From Gloeocapsopsis crepidinum LEGE 06123 (GTDB lineage: Bacteria; Cyanobacteriota; Cyanobacteriia; Cyanobacteriales; Chroococcidiopsidaceae), in the NCBI RefSeq assembly GCF_015207655.1, contig NZ_JADEWN010000047.1, positions 1 through 48,880 of the forward strand: a DNA stretch of 48,880 bases, written 5' to 3'. The notes below the pieces were generated by a model. That model was given only the letters and a program-made list of their open reading frames with translations, was not told the DNA's origin and searched no databases. This document shows, one piece after another, positions 26,398 through 36,688 of this stretch. Positions within the stretch are counted from its first letter, which is position 1. Each line of letters opens with the position of its first letter. Both the position numbers and the translations under genes were made by a program.

Positions 26398-26859
26398 ATG
26401 ACTCATCCCCTGATTCCACTAATCATCGAAATAGCAACACCAGTAGCAGAGGAACTCGGCTTGGAATTAGTCGGAGTAGTTTTTCACACGAACCAACGCC
26501 CACCTGTGCTGCGCGTAGATATACGCAACCCACACCAAGACACTGGTTTAGATGATTGTGAAAGAATGAGTCGCGCTTTAGAAGCCCAAATCGATCAAAC
26601 AGATATTGTTCCAGATGCTTACGTGTTAGAAGTATCTAGCCCAGGAATTTCGCGGCAATTGAGTACCGACAGAGAGTTCATTTCCTTTAAAGGATTTGCG
26701 GTGATTGTTAGTAGTTCTCAACCGTATGAAGGTCAGCAGGAATGGGCAGGACAACTAATTCGTCGAGATGAAACAGCAGTGTACTTGAACCAGAAAGGTC
26801 GCGTAGTTGCCATTCCTCGCGATCTCATTGCTAAAGTACAAATCGACGAACGGCGTTAG
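26398..26859 (+). CDS. rimP: ribosome maturation factor RimP
   Basis: A 153-residue protein needed for late 30S subunit assembly. The N-terminal domain starts [27 protein letters not shown] and has [16 protein letters not shown]-like helix residues (here [12 protein letters not shown]), followed by VLEVSSPGI, the family hallmark. The C-terminal SH3-like barrel follows (FKGFAVIV... [14 protein letters not shown]). It leads the classic rimP-nusA-ylxR-infB order. The start ATG lies immediately behind the terminator-like hairpin, and I see no good Shine-Dalgarno sequence between them. Confidence 0.95.
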   Translation: MTHPLIPLIIEIATPVAEELGLELVGVVFHTNQRPPVLRVDIRNPHQDTGLDDCERMSRALEAQIDQTDIVPDAYVLEVSSPGISRQLSTDREFISFKGFAVIVSSSQPYEGQQEWAGQLIRRDETAVYLNQKGRVVAIPRDLIAKVQIDERR

Positions 26860-26993
26860 AACAGGGGCGAGGAGTGAGTAAAAGAGTGGCTAGTCAATAG
26901 TGACTAGTGAAAGAGTGAAATCCATCTTAAGTTTTTTTCCTGACCTCTGATCCCCGACCTCTGACCCCTATTTTCTTTATTGAGGATTTTATT

Positions 26994-28274
26994 ATGTCAA
27001 TGGTGAGTTTGCCTGGACTGAAAGATTTAATTGAAAATATTAGTCACGAGCGTAATTTACCTCGTGTTGCCGTACAGTCAGCACTCCGCGAAGCGCTATT
27101 AAAAGGTTACGAGCGGTATCGTCGCGCGCAAAATCTAGATAAGCGGCATTTTGACGAAGAATTTTTTGACAATTTTGAAGTTGAACTTGATGTAGAAGAA
27201 GAAGGCTTTCGCGTTCTTGCAACTAAAACAATTGTGGAAGAAATCAGCGATCCCGACCATCAGATTTCTTTACGCGAAGTTCAAGAAGTCGCAGAAGAAG
27301 CGCAACTTGGTAGTGAAGTTGTGTTAGATGTAACGCCTGAACAAAAAGAGTTTGGTCGGATGGCAGCGATGCAGACTAAGCAGGTGCTGGCGCAAAAACT
27401 CCGCGACCAACAACGGCAAATGATTCAAGAAGAGTTTCAAGACTTAGAAAGTACTGTGCTGCAAGCTAGAGTTCTACGCTTTGAACGACAGTCAGTTATT
27501 ATGGCAGTCAGCAGTGGTTTTGGTCAGCCCGAAGTCGAAGCAGAACTACCCAAGCGCGAACAATTGCCCAACGACAACTATCGGGCAAATGCTACGTTCA
27601 AAGTCTACTTAAAAAAAGTTTCGCAAGGTCAGCAACGCGGTCCCCAACTCATCGTCTCGCGAGCTGATGCTGGTTTGGTAGTTTATCTTTTTGCTAACGA
27701 AGTCCCAGAAATAGAGGATGAAGTTGTGCGCATTGTCGCAGTGGCACGCGAAGCAAATCCACCATCACGATATGTTGGTCCGCGCACAAAAATTGCCGTT
27801 GATACTCTAGAACGAGATGTCGATCCCGTAGGTGCTTGTATCGGAGCGCGGGGATCGCGGATTCAAGTAGTTGTCAATGAACTCCGTGGTGAAAAAATTG
27901 ATGTGATTCGCTGGTCTCCAGATCCAGCAACCTATATTGCTAATGCGCTTAGTCCTGCTCGCGTAGATGAAGTTCGCCTAATGGACCCAGAGTTACGTCA
28001 GACACATGTACTTGTTGCAGAAGACCAGTTGAGTTTAGCTATTGGTAAAGAAGGGCAAAACGTCCGCTTAGCTGCACGCTTAACAGGTTGGAAAATAGAT
28101 ATCAAAGACCGTGCGAAGTATGATTACGCCGCAGAAGATGCTAAGTTTGCCGCAGCAGCAGCAGAGTATCAAGCACAGCAGGCTCAGATGGAGCAAGAAG
28201 AAGATTATGAGGATGAATTAGAAGAATTTACAGAATTTACAGAGAGCATGGAAGTCAGTGATGCTCCAGCTTGA
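26994..28274 (+). CDS. nusA: transcription termination/antitermination factor NusA
   Basis: A 426-residue RNA-polymerase-associated factor that modulates pausing, termination and antitermination. The N-terminal polymerase-binding domain covers about 1-125, an S1 domain about 130-200 ([17 protein letters not shown]), and two KH domains follow, with [23 protein letters not shown] and [22 protein letters not shown]. It lacks the C-terminal acidic repeats of the E. coli protein, as usual for cyanobacteria, and ends in a Glu-rich tail. The 134 bp gap after rimP contains short TGACCCC-like repeats. Confidence 0.96.
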   Translation: MSMVSLPGLKDLIENISHERNLPRVAVQSALREALLKGYERYRRAQNLDKRHFDEEFFDNFEVELDVEEEGFRVLATKTIVEEISDPDHQISLREVQEVAEEAQLGSEVVLDVTPEQKEFGRMAAMQTKQVLAQKLRDQQRQMIQEEFQDLESTVLQARVLRFERQSVIMAVSSGFGQPEVEAELPKREQLPNDNYRANATFKVYLKKVSQGQQRGPQLIVSRADAGLVVYLFANEVPEIEDEVVRIVAVAREANPPSRYVGPRTKIAVDTLERDVDPVGACIGARGSRIQVVVNELRGEKIDVIRWSPDPATYIANALSPARVDEVRLMDPELRQTHVLVAEDQLSLAIGKEGQNVRLAARLTGWKIDIKDRAKYDYAAEDAKFAAAAAEYQAQQAQMEQEEDYEDELEEFTEFTESMEVSDAPA

Positions 28275-28342
28275 GCAGAAAAGAACAGGCAATTCTAGAT
28301 TAAAACTATTGTCTCTATTGTTTGACCCCTGACCCCTAAGAT

Positions 28343-28648
28343 ATGAAACCTAACTACCGACGCTGTATTGGTTGTCGTAGGGTTGCCTTAAAACATGAGT
28401 TCTGGCGAATTGTCCGCGTCTATCCTTCTGGGGAGTTACAATTAGATCAGGGTATGGGGCGTTCTGCATATCTTTGTCCGCAAGCCAGCTGTTTGCAAAC
28501 AGCTCAGAAGAAAAATCTGTTGCGGCGATCGCTGCGGACGTCTGTACCCGAAGCCATGTATCAAGCCTTATGGCAACGCCTATCAACAAACCAACTTGTC
28601 AGCAACCAAAAAATTGAAACCACACTACCTATTCCAAATAAAAATTAA
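28343..28648 (+). CDS. ylxR: YlxR family RNA-binding protein (DUF448)
   Basis: A 101-residue small basic protein. The family core is visible as RRCIGCRRVALKHEFWRIVR, then GRSAYLCPQASCLQTAQKKNLLRRSLR. YlxR proteins bind nucleoid, RNA or RNase P and sit between nusA and infB in many bacteria, as here. The ATG at 28343 is preceded by a 68 bp gap holding TGACCCCTGACCCCT repeats. The C-terminal twenty residues are a polar extension. Confidence 0.92.
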   Translation: MKPNYRRCIGCRRVALKHEFWRIVRVYPSGELQLDQGMGRSAYLCPQASCLQTAQKKNLLRRSLRTSVPEAMYQALWQRLSTNQLVSNQKIETTLPIPNKN

Positions 28649-29128
28649 GTGTCATCTTCAAGTTATTTCAGCAGAAACTGCGTCTTGGCGCTATAACTAG
28701 CTGAGAATGACTGATAATAAACTCTGTCAAACTGAGTTAATGACAAAATAATAAAGAACATGAAACTAACGTAAATAGCTCAGTACGATAAATTAAAACT
28801 TTCACACAATATTTTCGTAGGTTAATGCAAGATTAAAGAAAGAAGCCACACAAATATATGGCAAGCAGTTAGTACGGATGCGTACCCTGAAGAGAAAGGG
28901 TCCGTAAAAATTCCTTAAGGATAAAATTGCGGTAAAAGCGGAGGACAGATCTATTAACCGTCGCGATGACAGAAAAATACCTTTCTCACACCAGAAATCT
29001 CTTTACTTTGTTGGAGGCACGGGCAGCAAATTGAACGGCAACCAATAAAACAGGACTCGCAGGATGGAGATGCTAACAAAACTCAGGCAACCATCCGTAT
29101 ACAACTGGTAGGTAAAGGGGAAGAGTGG
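28649..29128 (+). promoter_or_regulatory. 480 bp leader region upstream of infB
   Basis: No believable gene lies here, although infB follows directly on the same strand. The strongest structure pairs ACGGA (28874-28878) and CCCT (28885-28888) with AGGG (28897-28900) and TCCGT (28901-28905), a bulged hairpin with a GAAGAGAA loop. The palindrome TCCTTAAGGA follows at 28912-28921. GGGGAAGAG just before 29129 is the infB ribosome-binding site. The length and structure suggest a separate infB promoter with a long 5' leader, but this is inference. Confidence 0.45.
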
Positions 29129-32100
29129 ATGAATAACGGCAAAGTAAGGATATACGATTTGTCAAAGGAATTGAATTTAGATAACAAAGATCTACTTGCA
29201 ATCTGTGACCAGCTTAACATTGCAGTCAAAAGTCACAGCAGCACGATTAGCGAAACTGAGGCAGAACGAATTCGCGCCTTAGCAGAAAAGTACGTCGCTG
29301 AGCGTTCGGCTTCGCGACGAGAATCAACAACCCAAGCACATCACCCTAATAAAACTAAACCTAGACCTAACTTGCCACCAAAACAGCAAATCTTAGAAAT
29401 TCGGAAACCAAAGACTCCCCCTCGTACCAACCAAAATTTGGCAGAGTCTCAAGTTAACTCAACTTCTTCACAGCCGCAGGGAGAGTCTCCTCTTGCGCCA
29501 CGTCCTTTCGCCTCACCATCGGCACCATCCAAGCCAATGACACCGCCACCTCGACCAGTACGTCCTGCGCTTTCAGACAGTGCAAAAGAAGTGGCATCTG
29601 ACAATCAAGACGAACCGAAAATAAATCAGGTAGAAGTTCAGAAAAAAGAACCTCAAAAACCGCAACTGGTCGAACCTCCGGCAAGACCAACTGCACCGAC
29701 CACGCCACAGCTTAATTTACCTGAACGACCAATTCTGAAACGGGATCAATCTCAGAGTCGGAACCGACCAGCGACACCAGCTACAACAGAAGCACGAGCC
29801 GATAGCGGGGAAAAACCTGCACGCCGTTTTGTTCAAAAACCTGAGCAAATTGCCAAAGGCGAACCCGTTCCAGAACTACAAAGACCTAAAGTATCGCGGT
29901 TTAACGAACCAGCAACGACCAATCGTCCAAAACTAGCAGGAGTAGGTAGTGCAGAAGTAGATGAGGCAGCGACAGATCAACCAGCTGCGCTTCTAGAACT
30001 AGAAGATCCAGAAAAGCTCCTCAAACGACCAACACCACCGCGACCACAAAAAGGTGGGAAGAAGTGGCAAGAGGAAGAGATTGACGAAGGTCAAGACTCA
30101 GGTTCTAAAGTAGGAAAAGCTGGCACAAAAGCTAAGCGCATGAAACCCATCATTGATCTCGATGATGAAGAGGATCTTGATGATGCTGATCTAGATATTG
30201 AAGCTCCAATCAAAGTTAGCCTTTCTATTGCACGTCCACCTAAACAAAAAGCTGCGCGTCCTGGACAAGCAGCAGGTGTAGCTCCAAGCGCTATTAACAC
30301 GATTAGAAGCAAAAAGATGGCTCAGCCTCGCGAACAAAATCGCCGTCGCGAGCCAGAGCAGAAAGAGGAACGTCCAGAAAAGATCGTTATTACAGGTACA
30401 ATGACGGTTCAGGAATTAGCTCAAGCTTTGGTTACTCCTGACACAGAAATCGTTAAGATATTGTTCCTCAAAGGTATTGCGGTGAATATCACGCAAAACT
30501 TGGACATTCCCACCCTCACAATGGTGGCAAATGAGTTGGGCGTAGAAGTAGAAACCGCTGAACCAGAAGCTGAAGCTCGTAAAGTTACTGAGATGATAGA
30601 TGTGGAAGATCTGGAGCTGCTCCAGCGTCGCCCACCAGTAGTAACTATTATGGGTCACGTAGACCACGGTAAAACTACTTTGCTTGACTCAATTCGCAAA
30701 ACTAAGGTGGCGCAAGGCGAAGCTGGTGGTATTACCCAACATATTGGTGCGTACCACGTCGATGTGGAACACAATGGGCAAATGCAGCAGATTGTCTTCC
30801 TAGATACTCCTGGTCACGAAGCGTTTACAGCCATGCGGGCACGCGGAGCGCGGGTGACAGACATTGCAATTCTTGTTGTTGCTGCTGACGATGGCGTACG
30901 CCCACAAACGATTGAAGCAATCAGTCATGCTCAAGCGGCAGAAGTCCCAATTATTGTCGCTATCAACAAAATTGACAAAGAAGGCGCACAACCAGATCGC
31001 GTTAAACAAGAACTAACGCAGTATGGACTAACTCCAGAAGAATGGGGTGGCGAAACCATCATGGTGCCTGTTAGTGCAATCAAAGGAGAAAACTTAGATA
31101 CTCTCTTAGAGATGATTCTCTTAGTCGCCGAAGTAGAAGAACTTTCTGCTAACCCAGATCGCTTTGCTAAAGGCACAGTTATTGAAGCACATCTCGATAA
31201 GGCAAAAGGACCTGTTGCGACTTTGTTAGTCCAAAACGGAACTTTAAATGTGGGATCTGTTTTAGTTGCTGGCTCGGCATTTGGTAAAGTTCGGGCAATG
31301 GTTGACGATCGCGGACGAAGAGTAGACATCGCTTCGCCTTCTTTTGCAGTAGAAGTATTAGGATTGAGCGATGTGCCAGCCGCTGGCGATGAATTTGAAA
31401 TCTTCTCACAAGAGAAAGAAGCGCGTGCGCTCGCAGAAGAACGCGCCAACAAACAACGGCAATCACGCCTAATGCAAGGACGTGCTACACTTACCAGCGT
31501 TTCAGCACAAGCCCAAGAAGGCGAGTTGAAAGAACTCAATTTGATTTTGAAAGCAGATGTTCAAGGTTCGGTAGAAGCGATCGTTGGTTCGCTCAAACAA
31601 CTGCCACAAAACGAGGTGCAAATTCGCTTATTGTTGGCTGCTCCAGGAGAAGTGACAGAAACTGATATCGACTTGGCTGCTGCGAGTAATGCTGTCATTA
31701 TTGGCTTCAACACAACGCTTGCTAGTGGTGCTCGACAAGCTGCAGATGAAGCAGGTGTGGATGTCCGAGAATACAATATCATCTACAAACTGATAGAAGA
31801 TATTGAAGGCGCATTAGAAGGTCTATTAGAGCCAGAACTAGTCGAAGAATCGCTCGGTCAAGCTGAAGTGCGCGCTGTCTTCCCTGTTGGGCGTGGCGCT
31901 GTTGCTGGTTGCTACGTGCTCTCAGGTAAGCTAGTTCGTAACTGTAAACTACGGGTACGTCGCGGCAGTAAGATTGTCTATGAAGGTACGCTTGACTCCT
32001 TAAAACGGATGAAAGAGGATGTCCGCGAAGTCAACGCTGGATATGAGTGTGGTATTGGCGTCGATCGATTCAACGATTGGGCTGAAGGCGATATCCTTGA

Positions 32101-32152
32101 AGCCTTCCAAATGGTGACTAAACGCCGTACGTTAGGAGGGTCTAGAAATTAG
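29129..32152 (+). CDS. infB: translation initiation factor IF-2
   Basis: A 1007-residue GTPase that places initiator tRNA on the 30S subunit. The N-terminus [23 protein letters not shown] is the IF2N domain. Residues of about 65-410 are a Pro/Arg/Lys/Glu-rich, largely disordered extension, long as in other cyanobacteria, and a second IF2N-like domain lies near 420-470. The G1 motif GHVDHGKTT is at 509-517, followed by DTPGHEAF and NKIDKEG. The C-terminal domains complete the protein at TLGGSRN. The start is supported by GGGGAAGAG upstream. A 10-pair hairpin terminator follows the stop codon. Confidence 0.97.
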   Translation: MNNGKVRIYDLSKELNLDNKDLLAICDQLNIAVKSHSSTISETEAERIRALAEKYVAERSASRRESTTQAHHPNKTKPRPNLPPKQQILEIRKPKTPPRTNQNLAESQVNSTSSQPQGESPLAPRPFASPSAPSKPMTPPPRPVRPALSDSAKEVASDNQDEPKINQVEVQKKEPQKPQLVEPPARPTAPTTPQLNLPERPILKRDQSQSRNRPATPATTEARADSGEKPARRFVQKPEQIAKGEPVPELQRPKVSRFNEPATTNRPKLAGVGSAEVDEAATDQPAALLELEDPEKLLKRPTPPRPQKGGKKWQEEEIDEGQDSGSKVGKAGTKAKRMKPIIDLDDEEDLDDADLDIEAPIKVSLSIARPPKQKAARPGQAAGVAPSAINTIRSKKMAQPREQNRRREPEQKEERPEKIVITGTMTVQELAQALVTPDTEIVKILFLKGIAVNITQNLDIPTLTMVANELGVEVETAEPEAEARKVTEMIDVEDLELLQRRPPVVTIMGHVDHGKTTLLDSIRKTKVAQGEAGGITQHIGAYHVDVEHNGQMQQIVFLDTPGHEAFTAMRARGARVTDIAILVVAADDGVRPQTIEAISHAQAAEVPIIVAINKIDKEGAQPDRVKQELTQYGLTPEEWGGETIMVPVSAIKGENLDTLLEMILLVAEVEELSANPDRFAKGTVIEAHLDKAKGPVATLLVQNGTLNVGSVLVAGSAFGKVRAMVDDRGRRVDIASPSFAVEVLGLSDVPAAGDEFEIFSQEKEARALAEERANKQRQSRLMQGRATLTSVSAQAQEGELKELNLILKADVQGSVEAIVGSLKQLPQNEVQIRLLLAAPGEVTETDIDLAAASNAVIIGFNTTLASGARQAADEAGVDVREYNIIYKLIEDIEGALEGLLEPELVEESLGQAEVRAVFPVGRGAVAGCYVLSGKLVRNCKLRVRRGSKIVYEGTLDSLKRMKEDVREVNAGYECGIGVDRFNDWAEGDILEAFQMVTKRRTLGGSRN

Positions 32153-32161
32153 GGGCTTGGG

Positions 32162-32198
32162 CTAGGGATGCAGGTCGCATCCTTAGTCTGTCTTTTTA
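32162..32198 (+). terminator. intrinsic terminator after infB
   Basis: CTAGGGATGC (32162-32171) pairs with GCATCCTTAG (32177-32186), ten pairs with one G-T, around a 5 nt loop. TCTGTCTTTTT follows. It begins 10 nt after the infB stop codon, as expected for the end of the rimP-infB operon. Confidence 0.7.
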
Positions 32199-32424
32199 TC
32201 TAAACTCATATTGTAGATTCACTTTCTAGGTTAGCTGCCGTGTCAATGGAAACTTTTTTCAAATTTTCCTAAGTGTACTGTAGGTGCTTGTTACCAGTGA
32301 TGCAGAACTTGCTGGAATAAAACCTTATTCTTAAGATAAAGATAGCACCGGATTTACAATTTTAGGTTTGCAAGTCAAGTAGCTTCTACCCATCGCAAAC
32401 ACTCACACAGAAAACTGAGGAAAT

Positions 32425-32628
32425 ATGGCTATTATCTCTGCGTCTCGCCATTCTCAATCGGATCAACATCAAATTTGGGATCATCTCAAACAGGCGATCG
32501 CTACAACTTCTGGATTTCGCCGCTGGCAACTTGAGCGATCGCCACATGACGCCCAGATTAATAATCTAAGTTTAGACCACCAAGTTAAACTCTATTTACG
32601 TGAGACTTTAGAAACTTTAGCGTATTAA
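32425..32628 (+). CDS. small conserved cyanobacterial protein
   Basis: A 67-residue protein (MAIISASRHSQSDQHQIW...). The block IWDHLKQAIATTSGFRRWQLER and the C-terminus KLYLRETLETLAY resemble a family of short cyanobacterial hypotheticals I recall as conserved; no function is known. It is predicted soluble and helical. The ATG is preceded by GAGGAAAT, a fair ribosome-binding site. It stands alone downstream of infB and its terminator. Confidence 0.75.
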   Translation: MAIISASRHSQSDQHQIWDHLKQAIATTSGFRRWQLERSPHDAQINNLSLDHQVKLYLRETLETLAY

Positions 32629-32692
32629 AGTACAAATGTGAGACACAAAAAGACTCACTTGAGTCCTTACTAATGTTAGATGATGGCTAGTG

Positions 32693-33274
32693 TTAGCTGA
32701 TCTGATTAAGTAAATCTCGAACACGTCCTCCACGATTGAGGATATCTTGAATGTTTCCACTTAAGCGACGTAATTGACGATAAGCAACTTCTAGGCGATC
32801 GCCATCTACTTGTACTTCCTGTGTTGGATAGTTTTGCAGCACTTCAATCAGTGAGACTTGTCCATCACGAGCGGAAAGAACTAATGCAGCACGTAAGGCT
32901 TGTCTATCAGCTCGTCGCGAAGGTGTATAGATGACTTGACTAATCTCGTCAAGCAAAGCATTGCCTACAGGACTATTCAACAAACGATCTAAGAAGATAG
33001 GATTGACTGTGACAGGTTCAGTTAAATAACGACGTACTGTTGCTGGATCTTGTCCTGCCCTGGCGAGATTAGAGCGTAGCGATCTCGAAAGTTCTCCAGT
33101 TTCAGCAAAGCGAGAAAGTTCGGCGACAGAAACTGATTGTCGAAAAATTCGGTATCTTAGTACCACTCGTTCAGCAGCATTAGCTACAGGAATCTCAAAG
33201 ATACCATGACTACTAAAAAAAATACCTGTACTAGCCACTACCGCAGCAGCAAGATGTAGAAATCTCAAACGCAT
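32693..33274 (-). CDS. secreted DUF1400 domain protein
   Basis: A 193-residue protein. A Sec signal (about 1-34) ends at VANAAE. The mature part contains VSVAELSRFAETGELSRSLR and the later LDEISQVIYTP segment, matching the cyanobacterial DUF1400 domain, which is often found in front of alpha/beta hydrolase domains. Here no hydrolase domain follows, so this is a stand-alone DUF1400 protein of about 160 mature residues. Function is unknown, and location is probably periplasmic. Confidence 0.8.
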   Translation of the reverse strand: MRLRFLHLAAAVVASTGIFFSSHGIFEIPVANAAERVVLRYRIFRQSVSVAELSRFAETGELSRSLRSNLARAGQDPATVRRYLTEPVTVNPIFLDRLLNSPVGNALLDEISQVIYTPSRRADRQALRAALVLSARDGQVSLIEVLQNYPTQEVQVDGDRLEVAYRQLRRLSGNIQDILNRGGRVRDLLNQIS

Positions 33275-34056
33275 TTTTCTGTTGATTGTTAAATCATTCT
33301 TTATTAATTCTTTTGACGAGCCGTTAAGATGTTAAGTTGCGTGATCCTAAGCGCTGAGTGCAATATCTCTCTTGAGACGTAAGCAATCGTCGTTTCAGTC
33401 AATGCTTGAATCAAGTAGGTTAACTAAATTAAGTTAAATATGGTAGGTGAAAATCGACAGAAGTTAAAGATAGTAATTGGGAATTGGTTAGTGGCAACTC
33501 AACAATCAACCATTAACCAACCTCATATGTGATTGTGTCCACCAAATAGAGTTAGCGTCTTGTCTGTGCGCAATTAAAGGCTATTCCACAATTGGTAAAC
33601 AAGACTTAGCTTTTAGACAGATACTCCTAAAAAATGTCTAGCTTTTTTATACCAGTTCGATTGCTTGATTGTACTGATAATCTTCCTCTAAATACTTGAT
33701 TTTTCTTCTTTTACGCTTTTTTGCTCAATAAAGGCTGTTGCTGTCATACCTTGGTGCTTCTGCGTAAGTTCTATTTTTGATAAAAAACTTAGGGAACTTG
33801 GCTACAAATGTCTTTGTCTTCCGCTATAGTTTTGCATGGGTTTTATAACTTTTCAGCTAATAGCGTATTTGGTTAAATACTCATAAACTGATGTAGTTAT
33901 GATGCAGATTGTAATGAGGCAATGCTAGTAAGCCCTCAAAGTAGCCCAAGATAAGGCACAAGCAACTATGTAAGTGTTCTTATCTTATGAATAAAGTTTT
34001 TGCGTTTGTACGCGATCGCCTTACCCTAGTTTAAGAATTCAAGAGATGCAGACAGT
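33275..34056. other. intergenic region with an orphan hairpin
   Basis: About 780 bp between divergent genes, AT-rich, with no coding frame I can support. TTGGTTAGTGG (33484-33494) pairs with CCATTAACCAA (33510-33520), eleven pairs including one G-T, around a 15 nt loop. It is far from either gene end, so it may be a dispersed repeat or a small RNA. The rest shows only A/T-tracts. Confidence 0.45.
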
Positions 34057-35985
34057 ATGACAAAGCACGGTTCAGACAATCGCAAATCAAATATTTTTAG
34101 AGTTATTTCTACTAAAGGGTGTGCGCCACATTCTTTAGGTGCAAGAGCGAGTGCACTATTATTTGTGGCTACAGGTGCAATTTTTTTAGCTGACATAGCG
34201 ATTACGCAAAGCTTAGCGCCAAAGGCGATCGCATCTTCTAAAAAGCTTGCTCAATTTGTTGTTCCGACAACAAACGAGCCGATTTCTACACCAACACCTA
34301 GTCCGACTCTAAGTCCATCTCCAACACCATCCCCGACCACAAGCCCATCACCATCACCATTACCAACACTATCTCCAACACCATCCCCGACCACAAGCCC
34401 ATCACCATCACCATTACCAACACTATCTCCAACACCATCCCCGACCACAAGCCCATCACCATTACCAACACTATCTCCAACACAAACTACTCCGACGACG
34501 CCAAGTACGAATCAAGTTCCAGCAACGACAACAGTTATTTACGTTAATCCTCAAACTGGAACCGACAGTGCTGGTGCTGGAAGCACCGCAGCAGCGCCTT
34601 ATAGAACAATTACCTACGCACTCAGCCAAGCCCAACCTGGTACAGCGATTCAATTAGCACCTGGTAACTATAGCAGTGAGACAGGAGAAGTTTTTCCACT
34701 CACAATTAGACAGGGTGTGACTCTACGCGGTGATGATGCTAGCAAGGGGCAATCCATTGTCATTACAGGCGGTGGAGAATATGTGAGTCCCACGTTTGCA
34801 CGGCAAAATATTACGGTACGTGCTGAGAACAATAGTGCTGTTAGTGGAGTTACGATTACCAATCCCAATACACGAGGAACCGCACTGTGGATTGAATCCA
34901 CAAATCCTACCGTAACGAACAATACTTTTGTCGAGAGTAACCGCGACGGCGTTTTTGTAACGGGTTCAGCCAATCCCAAGATTGAAGCTAATGTCTTTAG
35001 TAAAAATGGCGGTAATGGTATTTCAATAGCGCGTTCTGCTCAAGGCGAAATTCGCAACAATACATTCCAAGATACAGGTTTTGGGTTAGCGATCGGTGGT
35101 GCATCCTCACCGTTAGTTGTAGAAAACCAAATCAAGGAGAATCAAGACGGTATCTATATATCTGAATCGGCTCGTCCTATTCTACGTAGCAATGTGATCG
35201 AGAACAATAAACGCGACGGTATCGTAGCTACTGTAAATGCTCAACCGGATCTTGGTACTGGTGAAAGCGCAGGTAATAACATCATCCGTAGCAACGAGCG
35301 CTACGATGTTTACAACGCAACTCGTGGCAATACGTTGCTTGCTGTTGGCAATACGCTTGATGCTAAGCGTACCTCAGGAAAAGTTAATCTTGTTGCACCA
35401 CAATTTGCCTTTAGTGATGTTCAGGGATTATGGGCACAACCTTATATTGCAGCCTTGGCATCACGAGAAATTATTGCTGGTTTTCCTGATGGCACTTTTA
35501 AGCCCAATGAACCAGTAACGCGGGCACAATTTGCAGCGATTGTGAGTAAAGCGTTTGCTCCGACACCTCAACGTCAAGCGCAGGAATTTAATGATGTTAA
35601 CCGTAGTTTTTGGGGATATCAAGCTATTCAAACTGCTTACCGAGGTGGCTTTGTTGCTGGTTATCCAGGCGGTGGATTTCAACCACAGCAACAGATTCCT
35701 CGGGTTCAAGCACTAGTTTCTTTAGCCAATGGCTTGAACTTACGTGCTGATAATCCGAACGTACTTACTGCTTATACAGATGCTTCCCAAATTCCGAGTT
35801 ATGCTACCGATGCTGTTGCTGCAGCAACTCAAAGGCAATTAGTTGTGAACTACCCGTCACCAAATCAACTAAATCCCAATCGCCCTGCTACCCGTGCTGA
35901 AGTTGCAGCATTTGTTTACCAAGCACTTGTGAATTCTGGACGCGCCCAAGAAATTGCATCGCCTTATTTAGTCAGGGTTCCTTAG
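34057..35985 (+). CDS. DUF1565/parallel beta-helix protein with three SLH domains
   Basis: A 642-residue cell-surface protein. A long signal or anchor (hydrophobic about 28-48) leads to a Pro/Ser/Thr linker of about 72-152 with 18-residue repeats of the [11 protein letters not shown] type. The DUF1565/right-handed beta-helix follows from about 160 ([15 protein letters not shown]...), with many G-N-x-I/V turns such as [14 protein letters not shown] and [12 protein letters not shown]. Three S-layer homology domains close it, starting near 451 ([16 protein letters not shown]), 510 ([14 protein letters not shown]) and 575 ([15 protein letters not shown]). SLH domains bind pyruvylated cell-wall polysaccharide. 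The helix domain may bind or cleave a polysaccharide, but no catalytic residues can be named. Confidence 0.88.
   Translation: MTKHGSDNRKSNIFRVISTKGCAPHSLGARASALLFVATGAIFLADIAITQSLAPKAIASSKKLAQFVVPTTNEPISTPTPSPTLSPSPTPSPTTSPSPSPLPTLSPTPSPTTSPSPSPLPTLSPTPSPTTSPSPLPTLSPTQTTPTTPSTNQVPATTTVIYVNPQTGTDSAGAGSTAAAPYRTITYALSQAQPGTAIQLAPGNYSSETGEVFPLTIRQGVTLRGDDASKGQSIVITGGGEYVSPTFARQNITVRAENNSAVSGVTITNPNTRGTALWIESTNPTVTNNTFVESNRDGVFVTGSANPKIEANVFSKNGGNGISIARSAQGEIRNNTFQDTGFGLAIGGASSPLVVENQIKENQDGIYISESARPILRSNVIENNKRDGIVATVNAQPDLGTGESAGNNIIRSNERYDVYNATRGNTLLAVGNTLDAKRTSGKVNLVAPQFAFSDVQGLWAQPYIAALASREIIAGFPDGTFKPNEPVTRAQFAAIVSKAFAPTPQRQAQEFNDVNRSFWGYQAIQTAYRGGFVAGYPGGGFQPQQQIPRVQALVSLANGLNLRADNPNVLTAYTDASQIPSYATDAVAAATQRQLVVNYPSPNQLNPNRPATRAEVAAFVYQALVNSGRAQEIASPYLVRVP
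34290..34485 (+). repeat. in-frame tandem repeat, about 54 bp unit, in the SLH-protein linker
   Basis: The unit running ACACCATCCCCGACCACAAG and then CCATCACCATTACCAACACT repeats at 34325, 34379 and 34433 with a period near 54 bp, and a shortened final copy. It encodes the Pro/Ser/Thr linker. Such near-identical DNA repeats expand and contract by slippage, so the linker length probably varies between strains. Confidence 0.75.
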
Positions 35986-36286
35986 AGCTAATTTAAAAGC
36001 GCCAGAACCGAAAAATAACGAATCTGGCGCTATAAATGTTGGTTTTTAAGAGATTTAGGGTCTTTATGTAGTAAGTGACCCTACTTATTTATTTGCTTTT
36101 ATATTCAGGGTCTTTAAATTAGCTGACCCCGTTTGAACCTATATATATGATGTCAGAACTTCTATAAAATCTTGCGTTTCCTAATAATTTTTTTATTTTT
36201 TATACCAGTGTATGTTTTTTATTAAATATATTTGAAGTTTCGTTAAAGCTTGGGTTGTCTCATTGCTATTAACAATTATACGTGTA
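35986..36286. other. convergent spacer with a terminator and two AGGGTC hairpins
   Basis: About 300 bp between convergent genes. It holds a 9 bp stem terminator (35998-36031) and two related hairpins, AGGGTC...GACCCT at 36057-36082 and AGGGTC...GACCCC at 36107-36130. No coding frame is supportable. Confidence 0.5.
35998..36031 (+). terminator. terminator hairpin after the SLH-domain gene
   Basis: AGCGCCAGA (35998-36006) pairs perfectly with TCTGGCGCT (36023-36031) around a 16 nt A-rich loop. It begins 13 nt after the stop codon. The T-tract is poor on this strand, so Rho-independent efficiency is uncertain. Confidence 0.6.
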
Positions 36287-36565
36287 TCAGCTTTTGCGAG
36301 AATCACGATCCCATCTAAACAGGAATATCATTAAAGCGACGACTCCAACTTGGAGCGCAAAATTAGGTAAAGCCGTCTCAACATCACGTCCAGCCGCTAA
36401 TTGAGTGAGAAAAATTAATGCTCCAATCAACCCAGAAGCACCAAAGCTAAAATAAACAAATTTACGTAAACCCCGATAAGGAGCAGCAGCTTCCGCTTTT
36501 AAGCGGGCATATTGTTCAGGAGTAAAACGTTTACTGTTGCGGTTTTTTGAATTTGGTTTGACCAT
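36287..36565 (-). CDS. DUF3493 family membrane protein
   Basis: A 92-residue protein from the ATG at 36563-36565 (MVKPNSKNRNSKRFTPEQYARLK). A longer frame extends upstream but runs through the tRNA-Thr gene in reverse, so it is rejected. FTPEQYARLKAEAAAPYRGLRKFVY is the conserved DUF3493 block, and two hydrophobic helices follow near residues 37-57 and 68-85. The family is restricted to cyanobacteria and plastids, with unknown function. It is divergent from the tRNA gene, 36 bp away. Confidence 0.8.
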   Translation of the reverse strand: MVKPNSKNRNSKRFTPEQYARLKAEAAAPYRGLRKFVYFSFGASGLIGALIFLTQLAAGRDVETALPNFALQVGVVALMIFLFRWDRDSRKS

Positions 36566-36601
36566 GAAAGCTAAAATATTGATACAATAGTATGCCGCCA
36601 C

Positions 36602-36673
36602 GCCGATGTAGCTCAGTGGTAGAGCAATCGATTCGTAATCGATCGGTCGCGAGTTCAAATCTCGCCATCGGCT
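36602..36673 (+). tRNA. trnT: tRNA-Thr (anticodon CGU)
   Basis: A 72 nt cloverleaf. The acceptor arms GCCGATG and CATCGGC pair fully. The D arm GCTC...GAGC, anticodon stem ATCGA/TCGAT with loop TTCGTAA (anticodon CGU) and T arm GCGAG-TTCAAAT-CTCGC are all perfect. The discriminator base is T, and CCA is not encoded. It reads ACG threonine codons. It sits 15 bp from the stop of the convergent lipid-kinase gene. Confidence 0.97.
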
Positions 36674-36688
36674 TCAAGTAAGTTAAAC

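Noticed and set aside
28969-29037. 22-codon frame ([11 protein letters not shown]...) in the infB leader, a possible leader peptide
   Set aside because: No Shine-Dalgarno at proper distance and no codon bias suggesting attenuation.
34251-34483. open frames antisense to the Pro/Ser/Thr linker (Val/Gly/Asp- or Met/Val/Leu-rich repeats)
   Set aside because: They are by-products of the tandem repeat read backwards; no start signal or known family.
34290-34485. CRISPR-like array
   Set aside because: The units are contiguous without unique spacers and lie in frame in a coding linker.
36566-36658. N-terminal extension of the DUF3493 protein
   Set aside because: It is the reverse complement of the tRNA-Thr gene and its flank; the family begins at the internal Met.
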